Positions 1 to 8,689 of a DNA stretch of 64,000 nt are shown piece after piece. Numbering within the stretch: the stretch's first letter is position 1; every line of letters starts with the position of its first letter. Source of the stretch: an uncultured Mailhella sp. (GTDB lineage Bacteria; Desulfobacterota; Desulfovibrionia; Desulfovibrionales; Desulfovibrionaceae); NCBI RefSeq assembly GCF_963931295.1, contig NZ_OZ007001.1:2125001-2189000 (forward strand), in the 5' to 3' direction. Below the pieces are notes generated by a model, which worked only from the letters and a program-made list of their open reading frames with translations, had not been told where the DNA came from and made no database searches. The translations under genes were made by a program, and so were the position numbers.

Positions 1-82
1 GACTATATTGTTTTGTTTGATTTTTTGCTTTTGAATGCTGCGCATGCCGTGGAAGGCAAAATGGCCATCTTGCGTTTTTTTG

Positions 83-88
83 TATAAT
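83..88 (+). promoter_or_regulatory. candidate -10 element upstream of ruvA
   Basis: A perfect TATAAT lies about 65 bases before the ruvA start in the AT-rich leader. No convincing -35 hexamer is found 16-18 bases upstream, so this is only a candidate for the ruvAB promoter. Transcription could also come from a gene outside the window. Positions 1-152 contain no coding region I can support. Confidence 0.3.
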
Positions 89-152
89 AACGTAGTCTGA
101 TTGTTTAGATAAAGTAAATATTTCATGACGTTACAAGTCGGTAGGAGGACGG

Positions 153-758
153 ATGCTTGCTTATTTGGAAGGGCGGGTGCTGGAGCGCACCGAGAACGGC
201 TGCGTGCTGGTAACGGCCGGCGGCATAGGCTACGAGATTTTTCTGCCGGAACATGCGCTGACTCAGCTTCCTGCCCAGGGCGGCTCCGCGGCTTTTTATA
301 CGAGCTTCATCGTGCGCGAGGACGCGCAGGAACTGTTCGGCTTTCCTTCCTGGGACGAGCGGCAGACCTTCAATCTTTTGACCGGCATCAATCGTGTGGG
401 CGCGCGCACGGCTCTCGCCATACTTTCGCGTTATCGCCCCGATGATCTGCGCCGTATCGTTGCCGACGATGACGCCGCCGCCCTGACGCAGGTTTCGGGC
501 ATCGGCAAGAAAACGGCACAGCAGATTTTTCTGGAGTTGAAATATAAGCTGAAGGGCGAGGCTCCCGTTTCCCTGTCCGCCGCGGCGGCGGGGCGGCCTT
601 CCGTGTATCGCGACGCACTGACGGGCCTGGCCAATCTGGGATATGACGAGGACACGGCCGGGCAGGTGCTCAGAAAGGTGCTGGAGAGCGATCCGGAGCT
701 TGACGTGGGCGAAGCGCTGCGCGCCGCATTGAAGGCGCTGGCCAGAGGAAAGAAGTAA
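153..758 (+). CDS. ruvA: Holliday junction DNA helicase subunit RuvA
   Basis: 201-residue RuvA, the tetrameric protein that binds four-way DNA junctions and loads the RuvB motor during branch migration and recombinational repair. The N-terminal OB-fold begins MLAYLEGRVLERTENGCVL. It is followed by helix-hairpin-helix signatures (LLTGINRVGARTALAIL near residue 72 and QVSGIGKKTAQQIFLELK near residue 113) and a C-terminal three-helix domain ending ALKALARGKK. Length matches the family (about 200). The start is supported by GTAGGAGG just upstream. ruvB begins at the next base after the stop, so the two are surely co-transcribed. ruvC is not in the window. Confidence 0.97.
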   Translation: MLAYLEGRVLERTENGCVLVTAGGIGYEIFLPEHALTQLPAQGGSAAFYTSFIVREDAQELFGFPSWDERQTFNLLTGINRVGARTALAILSRYRPDDLRRIVADDDAAALTQVSGIGKKTAQQIFLELKYKLKGEAPVSLSAAAAGRPSVYRDALTGLANLGYDEDTAGQVLRKVLESDPELDVGEALRAALKALARGKK

Positions 759-1769
759 ATGGCAGAATTCGTACCCAAGAGCATGGCGCAGGACAGCGCC
801 GATGAAAATATCCGTCCGCAGCGGCTGGAAGACTTCATAGGTCAGGAAGAGCTGCGCGCCAATCTCCGCGTGTATCTGAACGCGGCGAAGGAACGCGGTC
901 AGTCCATGGATCACGTGCTGTTCTACGGCAATCCGGGACTCGGCAAAACCACGCTTGCCCGCATCATGGCGGCGGAACTCGGCGTGAATCTTGTGGCCAC
1001 GTCCGGCCCGGTGCTGGAGCGCAGCGGCGATCTGGCCGCCATTCTGACCAATCTTTCCCGGCATGACATCCTGTTTGTAGATGAAATCCACCGCATGCCC
1101 ATCAGCGTGGAAGAAGTGCTGTACCCGGCCATGGAAGACTTCACGCTGGATCTCATCATTGGTCAGGGCCCTGCTGCGCGCACGGTGAAGCTCAACATCG
1201 AACCCTTTACGCTGGTGGGAGCCACGACCAGACTCGGTCTGCTCTCTTCGCCGCTCCGGGATCGCTTCGGCATCATCAGCCGTCTGGAATTTTATTCGCC
1301 GGAAGAACTTGCCCGCGTGGTGCAGCGTTCAGCGCGCATTCTCGGGGTGCAGGTGACTGAGGAAGGCGCGCTGGAAATCGGACGCCGTTCCCGCGGCACG
1401 CCGCGCATCGCCAACCGGCTCTTGCGCCGGGTGCGGGATTTTGCCGCCGTGTACGGAAACGGCGTGGTGGACGGCGAACAGGCCCGGGCCGCGCTGGTGC
1501 GCCTCGACGTGGACGAAGCCGGGCTCGATGAAATGGACCGCAAAATTCTTACCGTGCTCATCGATCACTTCAACGGCGGGCCCGTGGGCGTGAAGACGCT
1601 GGCCGTGGCCTGTTCCGAGGAAATCCGCACCATCGAGGACATCTATGAGCCCTATCTCATTCAGTGCGGATTCCTGAATCGTACGCCTCGCGGTCGCGTG
1701 GCCACGCCCAAGGCCTATCGTCATCTTCATCGTCTGTACGGAGGCACCGCGCAGGGAAGCCTTCTGTAG
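759..1769 (+). CDS. ruvB: Holliday junction branch migration ATPase RuvB
   Basis: 336-residue AAA+ motor protein that drives branch migration with RuvA. The Walker A motif is [12 protein letters not shown] (about residues 58-69), Walker B is DEIHRM, sensor 1 is [18 protein letters not shown] with the arginine finger, and a winged-helix DNA-binding C-terminus holds [15 protein letters not shown]. Length is typical. The ATG directly abuts the ruvA stop (no intergenic base), so translation is likely coupled. The N-terminal [29 protein letters not shown] is the usual RuvB beginning. Confidence 0.98.
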   Translation: MAEFVPKSMAQDSADENIRPQRLEDFIGQEELRANLRVYLNAAKERGQSMDHVLFYGNPGLGKTTLARIMAAELGVNLVATSGPVLERSGDLAAILTNLSRHDILFVDEIHRMPISVEEVLYPAMEDFTLDLIIGQGPAARTVKLNIEPFTLVGATTRLGLLSSPLRDRFGIISRLEFYSPEELARVVQRSARILGVQVTEEGALEIGRRSRGTPRIANRLLRRVRDFAAVYGNGVVDGEQARAALVRLDVDEAGLDEMDRKILTVLIDHFNGGPVGVKTLAVACSEEIRTIEDIYEPYLIQCGFLNRTPRGRVATPKAYRHLHRLYGGTAQGSLL

Positions 1770-1852
1770 GCTCTGCCGCCTCCATCCGAATATTTTGTGC
1801 TTTGCGCGCGTCAGCGCGCCGTCCGTCGCGTCCGACGGGCGAGGAGGAAAAC

Positions 1853-2587
1853 ATGTCCGAAGTCAAAGCCCGCGTCGAGCTTCTGGCGCATACGCCCGAG
1901 CCGCTTTCCCTCATTTATGCCGCCTTCCGTCAGTGCTATCACGCCGGCGACGTGGCGGACATGTGGCCGCGTCTGCTGGCCGGGGACATATCGCGCGAAA
2001 AGCAGGCCGCCTTTGTGGAAAACATCATGGCGTCCGGCCACGCCAGCCCCATTGAGCACGTGAGCTTTACGTTTGCGCTTTCGGGCGTGTCGCGCGCGCT
2101 GACGCATCAGCTCGTGCGTCATCGCATTGCGAGCTATTCGCAGCAGAGTCAGCGTTATGTGGACGCTTCCGACATGAATTACGTCATGCCGCCCGCCATT
2201 GCCGCCAATCCGAAGGCGCGGGAGCGTTTTTTGAACTTCATGGATGAGGTGGGCAGCGCCTATCGCGATCTGAAGGCCATGCTTGAAGAGGATGGCCGCG
2301 GTTCGTCTTCCTGCGAGGACGCGCGTTTCGTGCTGCCGCAGGCGGCGGCGTCCAGCATTGTGGTGACCATGAACTGCCGCACGCTGCTCAACTTCTTTGA
2401 ACATCGCTGCTGCACCCGCGCGCAGTGGGAGATCCGGGGCGTGGCGCGGACCATGCTGAGCCTCTGCCGCGAGGTGCTGCCGGAAGTGTTTCGCCACGCG
2501 GGCGCGCGATGCGAAAGACTCGGCTACTGCCCGGAAGGGGAAAAGTTCACCTGCGGGCGTTATCCTTTGCCGGAACGCCGCTCGTAG
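1853..2587 (+). CDS. thyX: FAD-dependent thymidylate synthase ThyX
   Basis: 244-residue flavin-dependent thymidylate synthase, which makes dTMP from dUMP using methylene-THF and reduced FAD and replaces ThyA in many anaerobes. The diagnostic ThyX motif appears as RHRIASYSQQSQRY (about residue 90). The longer open frame continues upstream, but the ATG at 1853 is chosen because GAGGAGGAAA sits just before it and the residues MSEVKARVELLAHTPEPL match the family start. It lies 83 bases after ruvB and could be read from the same transcript. A strong terminator follows. Confidence 0.96.
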   Translation: MSEVKARVELLAHTPEPLSLIYAAFRQCYHAGDVADMWPRLLAGDISREKQAAFVENIMASGHASPIEHVSFTFALSGVSRALTHQLVRHRIASYSQQSQRYVDASDMNYVMPPAIAANPKARERFLNFMDEVGSAYRDLKAMLEEDGRGSSSCEDARFVLPQAAASSIVVTMNCRTLLNFFEHRCCTRAQWEIRGVARTMLSLCREVLPEVFRHAGARCERLGYCPEGEKFTCGRYPLPERRS

Positions 2588-2593
2588 CGATTT

Positions 2594-2620
2594 GAGGGGG
2601 AGTTTTTCCCCTCTTTTTTT
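2594..2620 (+). terminator. intrinsic terminator after thyX
   Basis: GAGGGG (2594-2599) pairs with CCCCTC (2608-2613) and a run of seven T follows at 2614-2620. It starts seven bases after the thyX stop and should end the ruvA-ruvB-thyX transcript. Confidence 0.85.
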
Positions 2621-3479
2621 AGCGGCGTCGTGTTCGGAGCATCGCCGTCCCGGCCTCAGAGGCTGCTTTCGGGGCGTCTCGCGCGCTTTTGACGCGTGAA
2701 TCGGGAGAGCGACGCGGCAGGGGCGGAAAGTCTGGAAACGCTGTCCTGCGCGCTGGTTGCGGCACGAAGGAACGGGCGCGGAACGTCTTGCCACTGGCGG
2801 CGGGAGCGCCTTGCGGCAGGCGAAGGGATGGCTTCGGAAGAGGCAAGGCCGTGGTCAGCGATGTACGGCATCGTTTTTTCATGGTTTTCCGCAGGCGGAA
2901 AGTCCGTGACGCGTGTAACGCATGTCTCCGGGAAAGAAGCGCATCGTGCGCACAATCCAGCGTGGGAACGGGCGTTTGCGCGAGAAAAGGCGGTCAAGGT
3001 GCGTTTTTTGCGGCGCAACACGCTCGGGACGTGAAAGCGGGCGGGCAAACCGTTGTCTGATGGTGTGGACATGCCGGACGCGTTGCGCGTTCGCGTGGCG
3101 TTTGCCCGGCGTTGACGGGAGTCTTGTCCGGACCGGAACCGCGAGCCGGAGGGGGCGAGGAATGACGGCGTCTTTTGCGGCGGCCTGCGCGGAAGCGGAG
3201 CAGGAGTTTTTGCCGTTTTGCGGAAAGTGGCGAATCGTCGGGAACATGTGTCTGCGGGGCCTCGTGCGTAACGAGGTGCGTCGGAAGTCATGTGCGGAGC
3301 GCGACGCCCCGATGCGCGACGGAAAAAATCGTTGAAAAAATCAGACGTGCTTTTTGCGGGGCGTTCCGGAACGCATAAAAGCGCGCGCAAGGCTGTTATT
3401 CGGCGCTTTCAGGCGCGTTTTTCAATTTTGTGTATAATGTGTCGCACGGCGGGAAAACGTGCGGCAGAAGGCGTGCAGG

Positions 3480-3508
3480 ACATAAGTTTACTCTTTCTCA
3501 CATAAGTT
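3480..3508. repeat. two direct repeats ACATAAGTT spaced 20 bp
   Basis: ACATAAGTTTAC at 3480 and ACATAAGTTCAC at 3500 repeat with a 20-bp period, close to two helical turns, about 45 bases downstream of a TATAAT at 3433-3438. Such spacing is typical of protein-binding direct repeats. No target gene is evident. Confidence 0.35.
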
Positions 3509-3831
3509 CACCGTATTGCTTCCGACAAAGACGGAAGACTCGGCCGACGCCGATGGTGCGCGCATTCATAAGCGCCTGTTTCCGGCAACGCAACGGGAGC
3601 GTTCATTCTGTACGCTCGGCGCTTCAACGGAGCCTGGTTCTGAAATATACTCGTCATGTTCTGCACAAGTGCGCGCTCTTGCAGAGAGGAATTCTTTTTA
3701 GAATGAAGGCGATGAACGGGAAATCGACAGGCGTTTTGTCTTGATCGTTTCATTGCATGGAGGCCTCTTTGCGCCGGACGTCCTTTTCTCTGAATTCCTG
3801 ATGCCGACATCGTTTTTCTCATTTTTTTTCT

Positions 3832-3856
3832 GGCACAGATTTGTGAAATCTGTGCC
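3832..3856. promoter_or_regulatory. perfect 11-bp palindrome upstream of MucR-like gene
   Basis: GGCACAGATTT (3832-3842) and AAATCTGTGCC (3846-3856) form a perfect inverted repeat around GTG. There is no T-run after it on either strand (the T tract lies 5' on the plus strand), so it does not look like a terminator. It sits about 90 bases before the -35 of the following regulator gene and may be a binding site for a dimeric regulator. Confidence 0.45.
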
Positions 3857-3944
3857 TGTGAGAGCTCGCATTCCATTGCGGGACTAGGCAAAGCGGAATC
3901 ACGGCTCTGTTATTTTGCAAGCCACGCTTTTTTCTTTGCTTCAT

Positions 3945-3973
3945 TTGACAGACGGAGAGATTGCGTTTACATA
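3945..3973 (+). promoter_or_regulatory. candidate sigma70-type promoter of the MucR-like gene
   Basis: A perfect -35 TTGACA (3945-3950), a 17-bp spacer and a weak -10 TACATA (3968-3973) lie in AT-rich DNA, 32 bases before the start codon. The -10 match is only 3 of 6. Confidence 0.5.
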
Positions 3974-4004
3974 TGAAATATTATTTTCTTATAAGGAGGC
4001 CCCG

Positions 4005-4424
4005 ATGGAAGATTATCTCAAGCATGCTATAGAACTGGTCAAGGCACAGGCGTCCGTCCGTGTCATGTCCGAAGATGAAATGGCGGAAATGATTTCTTCG
4101 CTGGCGAACAAGCTCAAGAAGCTCGACTGCTGCGAAGAGACTGAGGAAGCCTGCCCCGCTGCGGAAGCTCCCGCCATTGATCCCAAGCGCTCCATCAAGG
4201 AAAAGAGCATCGTCTGCCTTGAGTGCGGCAAGACCTTCAAGGTCATTACCAAGAAGCATCTTATTCTCCACGGTCTTGACGCCGCTTCCTATCGCGCGAA
4301 ATGGGGCTTCAAGAAGGGAACGCCTCTCACCTGCAAGGAACTGCAGCGTGCCCGTCGTCAGAAGATGAAGGACATGAAGCTTTGGGAAAAGCGCGCCATG
4401 GCTCGAGAAGCGGCGGCGAAGTAG
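4005..4424 (+). CDS. MucR/Ros family zinc-finger transcriptional regulator
   Basis: 139-residue protein of the MucR/Ros family, DNA-binding regulators of proteobacteria that bind AT-rich sites. The C-terminal half carries the prokaryotic C2H2 zinc finger: CLECG with Cys spaced by two residues, then KKHLILH with two His spaced by three, followed by GLDAASYRAKWGF, a family signature. The N-terminal half is an acidic helical region (MEDYLKHAIELVKAQ...). The open frame extends upstream to 3915, but ATAAGGAGGCC immediately before 4005 fixes this start. It stands alone with its own candidate promoter. Its targets are unknown. Confidence 0.88.
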   Translation: MEDYLKHAIELVKAQASVRVMSEDEMAEMISSLANKLKKLDCCEETEEACPAAEAPAIDPKRSIKEKSIVCLECGKTFKVITKKHLILHGLDAASYRAKWGFKKGTPLTCKELQRARRQKMKDMKLWEKRAMAREAAAK

Positions 4425-4463
4425 GGCAACGTCCCCATGCATTTCTTTCATCATTCCTTTCAC

Positions 4464-4497
4464 AGGAAGGCCGACTTCGGAAGGAGCCGGCCTTCCT
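4464..4497. terminator. weak hairpin after MucR-like gene
   Basis: AGGAAGGCCG (4464-4473) pairs perfectly with CGGCCTTCCT (4488-4497), but no T-run follows on the plus strand. It could be a Rho-assisted or weak terminator. The remaining bases to 4945 contain no gene I can support. Confidence 0.4.
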
Positions 4498-4945
4498 TGG
4501 GGAATCGGGCGGAAGCGGAAACCGGCTTGGCGCGTCGGCTTTCGGCATGACGACGCAAAGCCGCAGTCCGCGTTTCGCAGCCCGGCGTTTCAGGACGCCG
4601 CAAATTCAGTCGCAGGATCGAAAGATCGGCGGCTTTTTTTGTCTTTGCTGCGTGTCGCAGGGGCGGTGGAATTCAGTGTCGGGAAAGGTGCGCCGCAAGA
4701 CTGTGCGTGAGGGTAATGCAATATTGCGCGCGGGGGAGAGGCAAGATTGAGTCTGTGAACGGCAGACGCGCAGCAACGAACGCGGTTCTGTGAGGACGTG
4801 TTGCCTGCGCGCATGCCTGACGGCATTTCGGGTGGGCTTTTTTTTGCGCGCCTTGCGTGCAGGACGCTCTTTCAGAAGTGGCGGCGCTGAGCGTCTGTCC
4901 CGGACGCGCCGGGCTCTGCGCCTTCTGGAGCGCATCCGGGCGCGG

Positions 4946-5452
4946 CTAGGCTCCCGCGATGAGGTCGGCGGCTTTGTCGAGAAGGAAGGAGAGCGCCGCG
5001 GCCAGGGCGTTCAGCACGTCCTTTGCCGCTTCCTGGAGCACGGGCAGACCGGCCTTTGCGCCTTTTTCGGCGGCGCCTGCCAGCGATTTGGCCATGTCCG
5101 CCGAGCGCTCCGCCAGCGTTTTTCTGGGGAAGAGATCGGGCGCGATGGCGTGTCCGGCCTTGTTCACGGCGTCGGTGGCCTTGTCGCCGAGCGCCTGTCC
5201 TATGGTTTCCAGCTTGTCGAGAAACTTGTCGAGTTCCTCCCGCGTGAGACCGCCGTTGCGGTTGCGGGTGATGACGGGCTGAATGTCCTTTTCAAAGATG
5301 ACGGCGGGAAGTTTGCCCTTCAGGCTCTGAAGCGCGGATTCGTCCACCTTGCGGAACGCGGAGGCGGGCACGGGAACTTCCGTCTGCTGCTTCTGATAGA
5401 CGTAGAGCGCGCAGACGGCGATGACGATGACGATGAGTATGTTTTTCAGCAT
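4946..5452 (-). CDS. hypothetical membrane-anchored protein
   Basis: 168 residues of unknown function. A single N-terminal hydrophobic segment (LKNILIVIVIAVCALYVYQ) would anchor it in the inner membrane, with a mostly helical, Ala-rich remainder that ends in another weakly hydrophobic stretch (ALAAALSFLLDKAADLIAGA). I prefer the second ATG (5452, CAGGA five bases upstream) over the ATG at 5458. The gene follows rne, but the rne terminator lies directly in front of its ribosome binding site, so it is probably translated from read-through transcripts. I do not recognise a family. Confidence 0.6.
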   Translation of the reverse strand: MLKNILIVIVIAVCALYVYQKQQTEVPVPASAFRKVDESALQSLKGKLPAVIFEKDIQPVITRNRNGGLTREELDKFLDKLETIGQALGDKATDAVNKAGHAIAPDLFPRKTLAERSADMAKSLAGAAEKGAKAGLPVLQEAAKDVLNALAAALSFLLDKAADLIAGA

Positions 5453-5462
5453 GCGCATCCTG

Positions 5463-5499
5463 AAAAAAGGCCCCGACCTCGAACGGAGGCGGGGCCTTT
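5463..5499 (-). terminator. intrinsic terminator of rne
   Basis: On the minus strand AAAGGCCCCGCCTC pairs with GAGGTCGGGGCCTT and is followed by a run of T (complement of A5463-A5468). It begins within five bases of the rne stop and ends directly at the ribosome binding site of the next minus-strand gene. Confidence 0.85.
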
Positions 5500-5503
5500 G
5501 CTG

Positions 5504-8500
5504 TTACTTCAGCCGGATTTCTATGTGTACCCCGTATTTTTCCTCAAGGGCCGCTATGCGGTCGCGTTTGCGGTTGAGCAGGTACAGGGCGAGTTCCGTA
5601 TCGCTTTCGTAAATGAAGGTGGAAGGTTCGGAAGACTTGTCGTTCTTCTTGTTCTTGCCGCTGTCGAGGCTGCGGCACAGCTTGCTCTGCAGGTCGCGCA
5701 GGGCCTGGAGCGACTGCCATTCCATGTTGCGGCGCACGCCCGTGCCGTGACAGTAGGGGCAGGGCTCGCAGGAAATGGAAATGGCCGAGGTGCCGGTGCG
5801 CTGACGCACGAGTTCCAGAAGTCCGAAGGAACTCATGTGGCCCACGTCGTGACGGGCGCGGTCCTTGCGCATGGCGTTTCTCAGGGTGCGTTCCACTTCG
5901 CGGCAGTGGTTCTTGTCGCGCATTTCGATGAAGTCGATGACCACCTGACCGCCGATGTCGCGCAGGCGCAGATGACGGGCGATGGCTTCGGCGGCTTCCA
6001 TGTTGGTGCGGAACACCATGGCCTCGAAGTTGGTTTTGCCCTGCGTCTTGCCGGAGTTGATGTCGATGGCCATGAGGGCCTCGGTCTGATCGAACACGAG
6101 GCGACCGCCGGAAGGCAGCACCACTTCGCGGCTGGTCACGGTTTCGAGCTGCTTGAGCAGATTGAAGCGTTCCCACAGGCTTTGACGCTGATCCTTGTGC
6201 AGCTTCACGATGTCTCCGGCGCGATCCGGGAAGATGAGTCCGGCGATTTCTTCCACGCGGGCCTTGGTGGCTTCGTCGTCCGTCCAGATTTCCACGATGT
6301 CGTCGGAGAGGTAGTCGCGCACAGAGCGGGTGGCGAGGTCGGCTTCCTGATAGATGAGGCAGGGCGACTTTTCCGTGGGAGCCTTTTTCTGGATGTCTTT
6401 CCAGAGCTTTTTGAGGTACTGCAGATCCTGCTGAATGCTGGCCTTGCTTGCGCCTTCGCTTGCGGTGCGGATGATGACGCCCATGTTTTCGCCGGGCTGA
6501 ATGCCGTTCAGCAGATCCTTGAGACGCGCGCGCTCTTCGGGATCCTCCACCTTGCGGGAAACGCCGATCTGTTCCTGACCGGGAGTGAGCACGAGGAAGC
6601 GTCCGGCAATGGAGATCCATGTGGTGAGGAACGCGCCCTTGGAGCCGGAAGGTTCCTTGACCACCTGCACGAGCACTTCCTGACCGACCTTCAGCACCTT
6701 CTGGATGGGCGGATACTTGGGGCCGTGAGAGGCGTCGTGCGGCACGAGATAGTATTCCGGATGCACTTCGTCGATCTGGAGGAAGCCGTTCTTGCCGTTG
6801 CCGAAGTTGACGAAGGCGGCCTGCAGATTGGTGTCGATGTTGTTGATGACGCCCTTGTAGATGTTGCCGCGGATTTTCACCTGATGGGCCATTTCCACGA
6901 AGTATTCGGTAACCTGCCCGTCTTCGGTGATGACGACTTCCACCTGTTCGTCGGGCACGACGCTCACGTAGAGCACGCGGCGCGGATGCGCGGTCTCTTC
7001 AGTTTCGGTCTTTTCGGCCTTTTTCTCGCTCTTGGCGGCGGGAGCGGGGAGGTCCTTCTGATTTTTCTTGTTCTTGCGGTTCTGGCGGCCTTCCTTCTGC
7101 GAGGAGGAAGAGGGCATGTCGATGCGGTTGCCGTTGACGGCGGCGTCGAGCGCGGCCAGATCCTCTTCGGCCATGTCACTGGAGGAGAGGGGCAGCGCCA
7201 CGGGCTGACCGGGCAGGGCGGGCTGCGGACCGTCGTCCTCGGGAATGAATTCTTCCTCGCGGTTGCCGAGGGCCACGCCGAGCACGCTGTCGTTCAGCAT
7301 GGCGGCGTTGAAGTCAAAGTCGTCCGGAATGACGGGAACGTTCTGCTGATTGCGGCGATTGTTGCGGTTCTTACGGTTCTTACGGTTGCCGAAGGGATTG
7401 TCGGAGGTCATGGCCTGCGGCTGATCGTAGAAGCCCTGCTGATAGGAGCCGGGCAGATAGGGCGAGCCGTTGAAGGCCGGCTGGGCGTCGCGGTTCTTGC
7501 GGTTGCGTCGCGAACGGGAATAGGGACGTCCGTCTTCGGAGAATTCTCCGGGATAGGGCAGAATGTTGGTCACGATGTCGTCGTCGAACCATTCGGGCTG
7601 GGGCTGCCCGGTTGCGGCGGGTTCGTCGGCGCGGTTGCCGATGTTGTCGTCGTCGGTGCTTTCGGGTTCGGCGTTCCGGCGGGGCTTGTCAGCGCGGTTG
7701 CGGCGCTGCCGACGGGTGTGCTCAGCTCGTTCGGCCTTCTCCTCGGCTTCGGTTGCCGCGGTTTCGTCGTCGGCATTTTCGGGCGTCATGGAGAAGGGGG
7801 GCAGCATGTCGTCGAGCACGAGCGCGGAGCCCAAATGAATGATCTGTTCGTCTTCATCGGGCGTCTGATCGGCCTTCTTTTCCGCGTCGGCGCTGCGGGC
7901 GCTTCTGCGGGGAGAGCGGCGGGAGCGGCGCTTTTTTTCGGCGGAATCTTCGGCATCGGCCTTTTCGGACGAGCCTTCGGCAGGCTTTTCGGAGGCAGCG
8001 GCGGCAACGTTGTCTTCCGCGCCGACTGCGTTTTCCCGGGCCGGAGCCGCGGCGCTTTCCGCCTCCGGAGTCGGGGCGGCCGTGAGCGGAGTTTCCGCAA
8101 CCGGAGCTTCAGATGTCGGAACGTCGGAAACCGGCGCTTCGGCGGGAACTTCTGCATCCGCAGCCTTGGCGGCCGATTCGGAGATCGCGGCGCGGGGTTT
8201 TCTGGTGCGGCGCTTTTTCTCGGGCGCAGCGGTTTCGGCGGCGTTTTCGGGCGTCATGGAGAAGGGGGGCAGCATGTCGTCGAGCACGAGCGCGGAGCCG
8301 AGATGAATGATCTGTTCGTCTTCGGCAGGCGTTTCGGCCTTCTTTTCCGCTTCGTCGCTGCGGGCAGCGGCGCTCTTGCGGGTGCGGCTCTTGCGGGCGG
8401 CAGGCCTGGTTTCGCTTGTTTCCTCGCTCTGTGCCTCGGAAGCGGCGGCCTTCTTCGTCGTGCGGCGACGGGGCTTTTTTTCTTCCGTGGCTTCGTCCGC

Positions 8501-8662
8501 AGCAGTTTCTTCCGCAGCTGTGCTTTTGCGGGTGCGGCGGACGGTCTTTTTTTCTCCGGCGGCCGGCTTTTCTTCGGAAGCGGCGGCCTTTCTGGTGCGG
8601 CGGGTTTTTGTGGTCTTGATTTCTTCGTTATTCTCTTCGGGAAGAACGGGGTTCTGACTCAT
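5504..8662 (-). CDS. rne: Rne/Rng family ribonuclease E/G with long disordered N-terminus
   Basis: 1052 residues. The catalytic RNase E/G core lies at the C-terminal end (about 560-1052). It begins RRVLYVSVVPDEQVEVV, then an S1 domain (KIRGNIYKGVINNIDTNLQA), the metal-binding DNase I-like part (LMAIDINSGKT near 865 and VIDFIEMRDK near 909), and the zinc-link CEPCPYCHGTG near 964. The first 550 residues are low-complexity: Arg/Lys-rich RRTRK blocks that probably bind RNA, then Asn/Arg-rich stretches, and a 27-residue peptide present twice. So the disordered scaffold is N-terminal, opposite to E. coli RNase E. It follows a phosphoesterase gene by 27 bases and probably shares its promoter. Role: mRNA decay and RNA maturation. 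Confidence 0.93.
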   Translation of the reverse strand: MSQNPVLPEENNEEIKTTKTRRTRKAAASEEKPAAGEKKTVRRTRKSTAAEETAADEATEEKKPRRRTTKKAAASEAQSEETSETRPAARKSRTRKSAAARSDEAEKKAETPAEDEQIIHLGSALVLDDMLPPFSMTPENAAETAAPEKKRRTRKPRAAISESAAKAADAEVPAEAPVSDVPTSEAPVAETPLTAAPTPEAESAAAPARENAVGAEDNVAAAASEKPAEGSSEKADAEDSAEKKRRSRRSPRRSARSADAEKKADQTPDEDEQIIHLGSALVLDDMLPPFSMTPENADDETAATEAEEKAERAEHTRRQRRNRADKPRRNAEPESTDDDNIGNRADEPAATGQPQPEWFDDDIVTNILPYPGEFSEDGRPYSRSRRNRKNRDAQPAFNGSPYLPGSYQQGFYDQPQAMTSDNPFGNRKNRKNRNNRRNQQNVPVIPDDFDFNAAMLNDSVLGVALGNREEEFIPEDDGPQPALPGQPVALPLSSSDMAEEDLAALDAAVNGNRIDMPSSSSQKEGRQNRKNKKNQKDLPAPAAKSEKKAEKTETEETAHPRRVLYVSVVPDEQVEVVITEDGQVTEYFVEMAHQVKIRGNIYKGVINNIDTNLQAAFVNFGNGKNGFLQIDEVHPEYYLVPHDASHGPKYPPIQKVLKVGQEVLVQVVKEPSGSKGAFLTTWISIAGRFLVLTPGQEQIGVSRKVEDPEERARLKDLLNGIQPGENMGVIIRTASEGASKASIQQDLQYLKKLWKDIQKKAPTEKSPCLIYQEADLATRSVRDYLSDDIVEIWTDDEATKARVEEIAGLIFPDRAGDIVKLHKDQRQSLWERFNLLKQLETVTSREVVLPSGGRLVFDQTEALMAIDINSGKTQGKTNFEAMVFRTNMEAAEAIARHLRLRDIGGQVVIDFIEMRDKNHCREVERTLRNAMRKDRARHDVGHMSSFGLLELVRQRTGTSAISISCEPCPYCHGTGVRRNMEWQSLQALRDLQSKLCRSLDSGKNKKNDKSSEPSTFIYESDTELALYLLNRKRDRIAALEEKYGVHIEIRLK
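7776..7855 (-). repeat. 80-bp repeat copy A inside rne
   Basis: Almost identical to 8244-8323 (differences only at ccaaatg versus cgagatg). It encodes a duplicated peptide with core HLGSALVLDDMLPPFSM, about residues 270-296 of the RNase E/G N-terminal disordered region. Confidence 0.9.
8244..8323 (-). repeat. 80-bp repeat copy B inside rne
   Basis: Second copy of the 80-bp segment, encoding about residues 114-140 of the RNase E/G N-terminal region. Near-identity at the DNA level suggests a recent internal duplication or gene conversion. The hydrophobic core in a charged, disordered context looks like a short binding motif. Confidence 0.9.
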
Positions 8663-8689
8663 GTGATCCTCAAAAAATGTGATACGGCG

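Larger units (their letters stand above)
2621..3944. other. 1.3 kb region without a supportable gene
   Basis: Several open frames of 60-240 codons exist on both strands, but their translations are Arg/Ala/Pro-rich, show no domain I recognise, and none has a good ribosome binding site. GC content is high up to about 3420, then falls. A TATAAT at 3433-3438 (no clear -35), a pair of direct repeats at 3480-3508 and a perfect palindrome at 3832-3856 are the only structured elements I see. It may hold a small RNA or decayed sequence. Confidence 0.5.

Noticed and set aside
2656-3390. 244-codon open frame on the minus strand in the gene-free region
   Set aside because: Arg/Pro/Ser-rich, no ribosome site, no domain, overlapping equally unsupported frames on the other strand.
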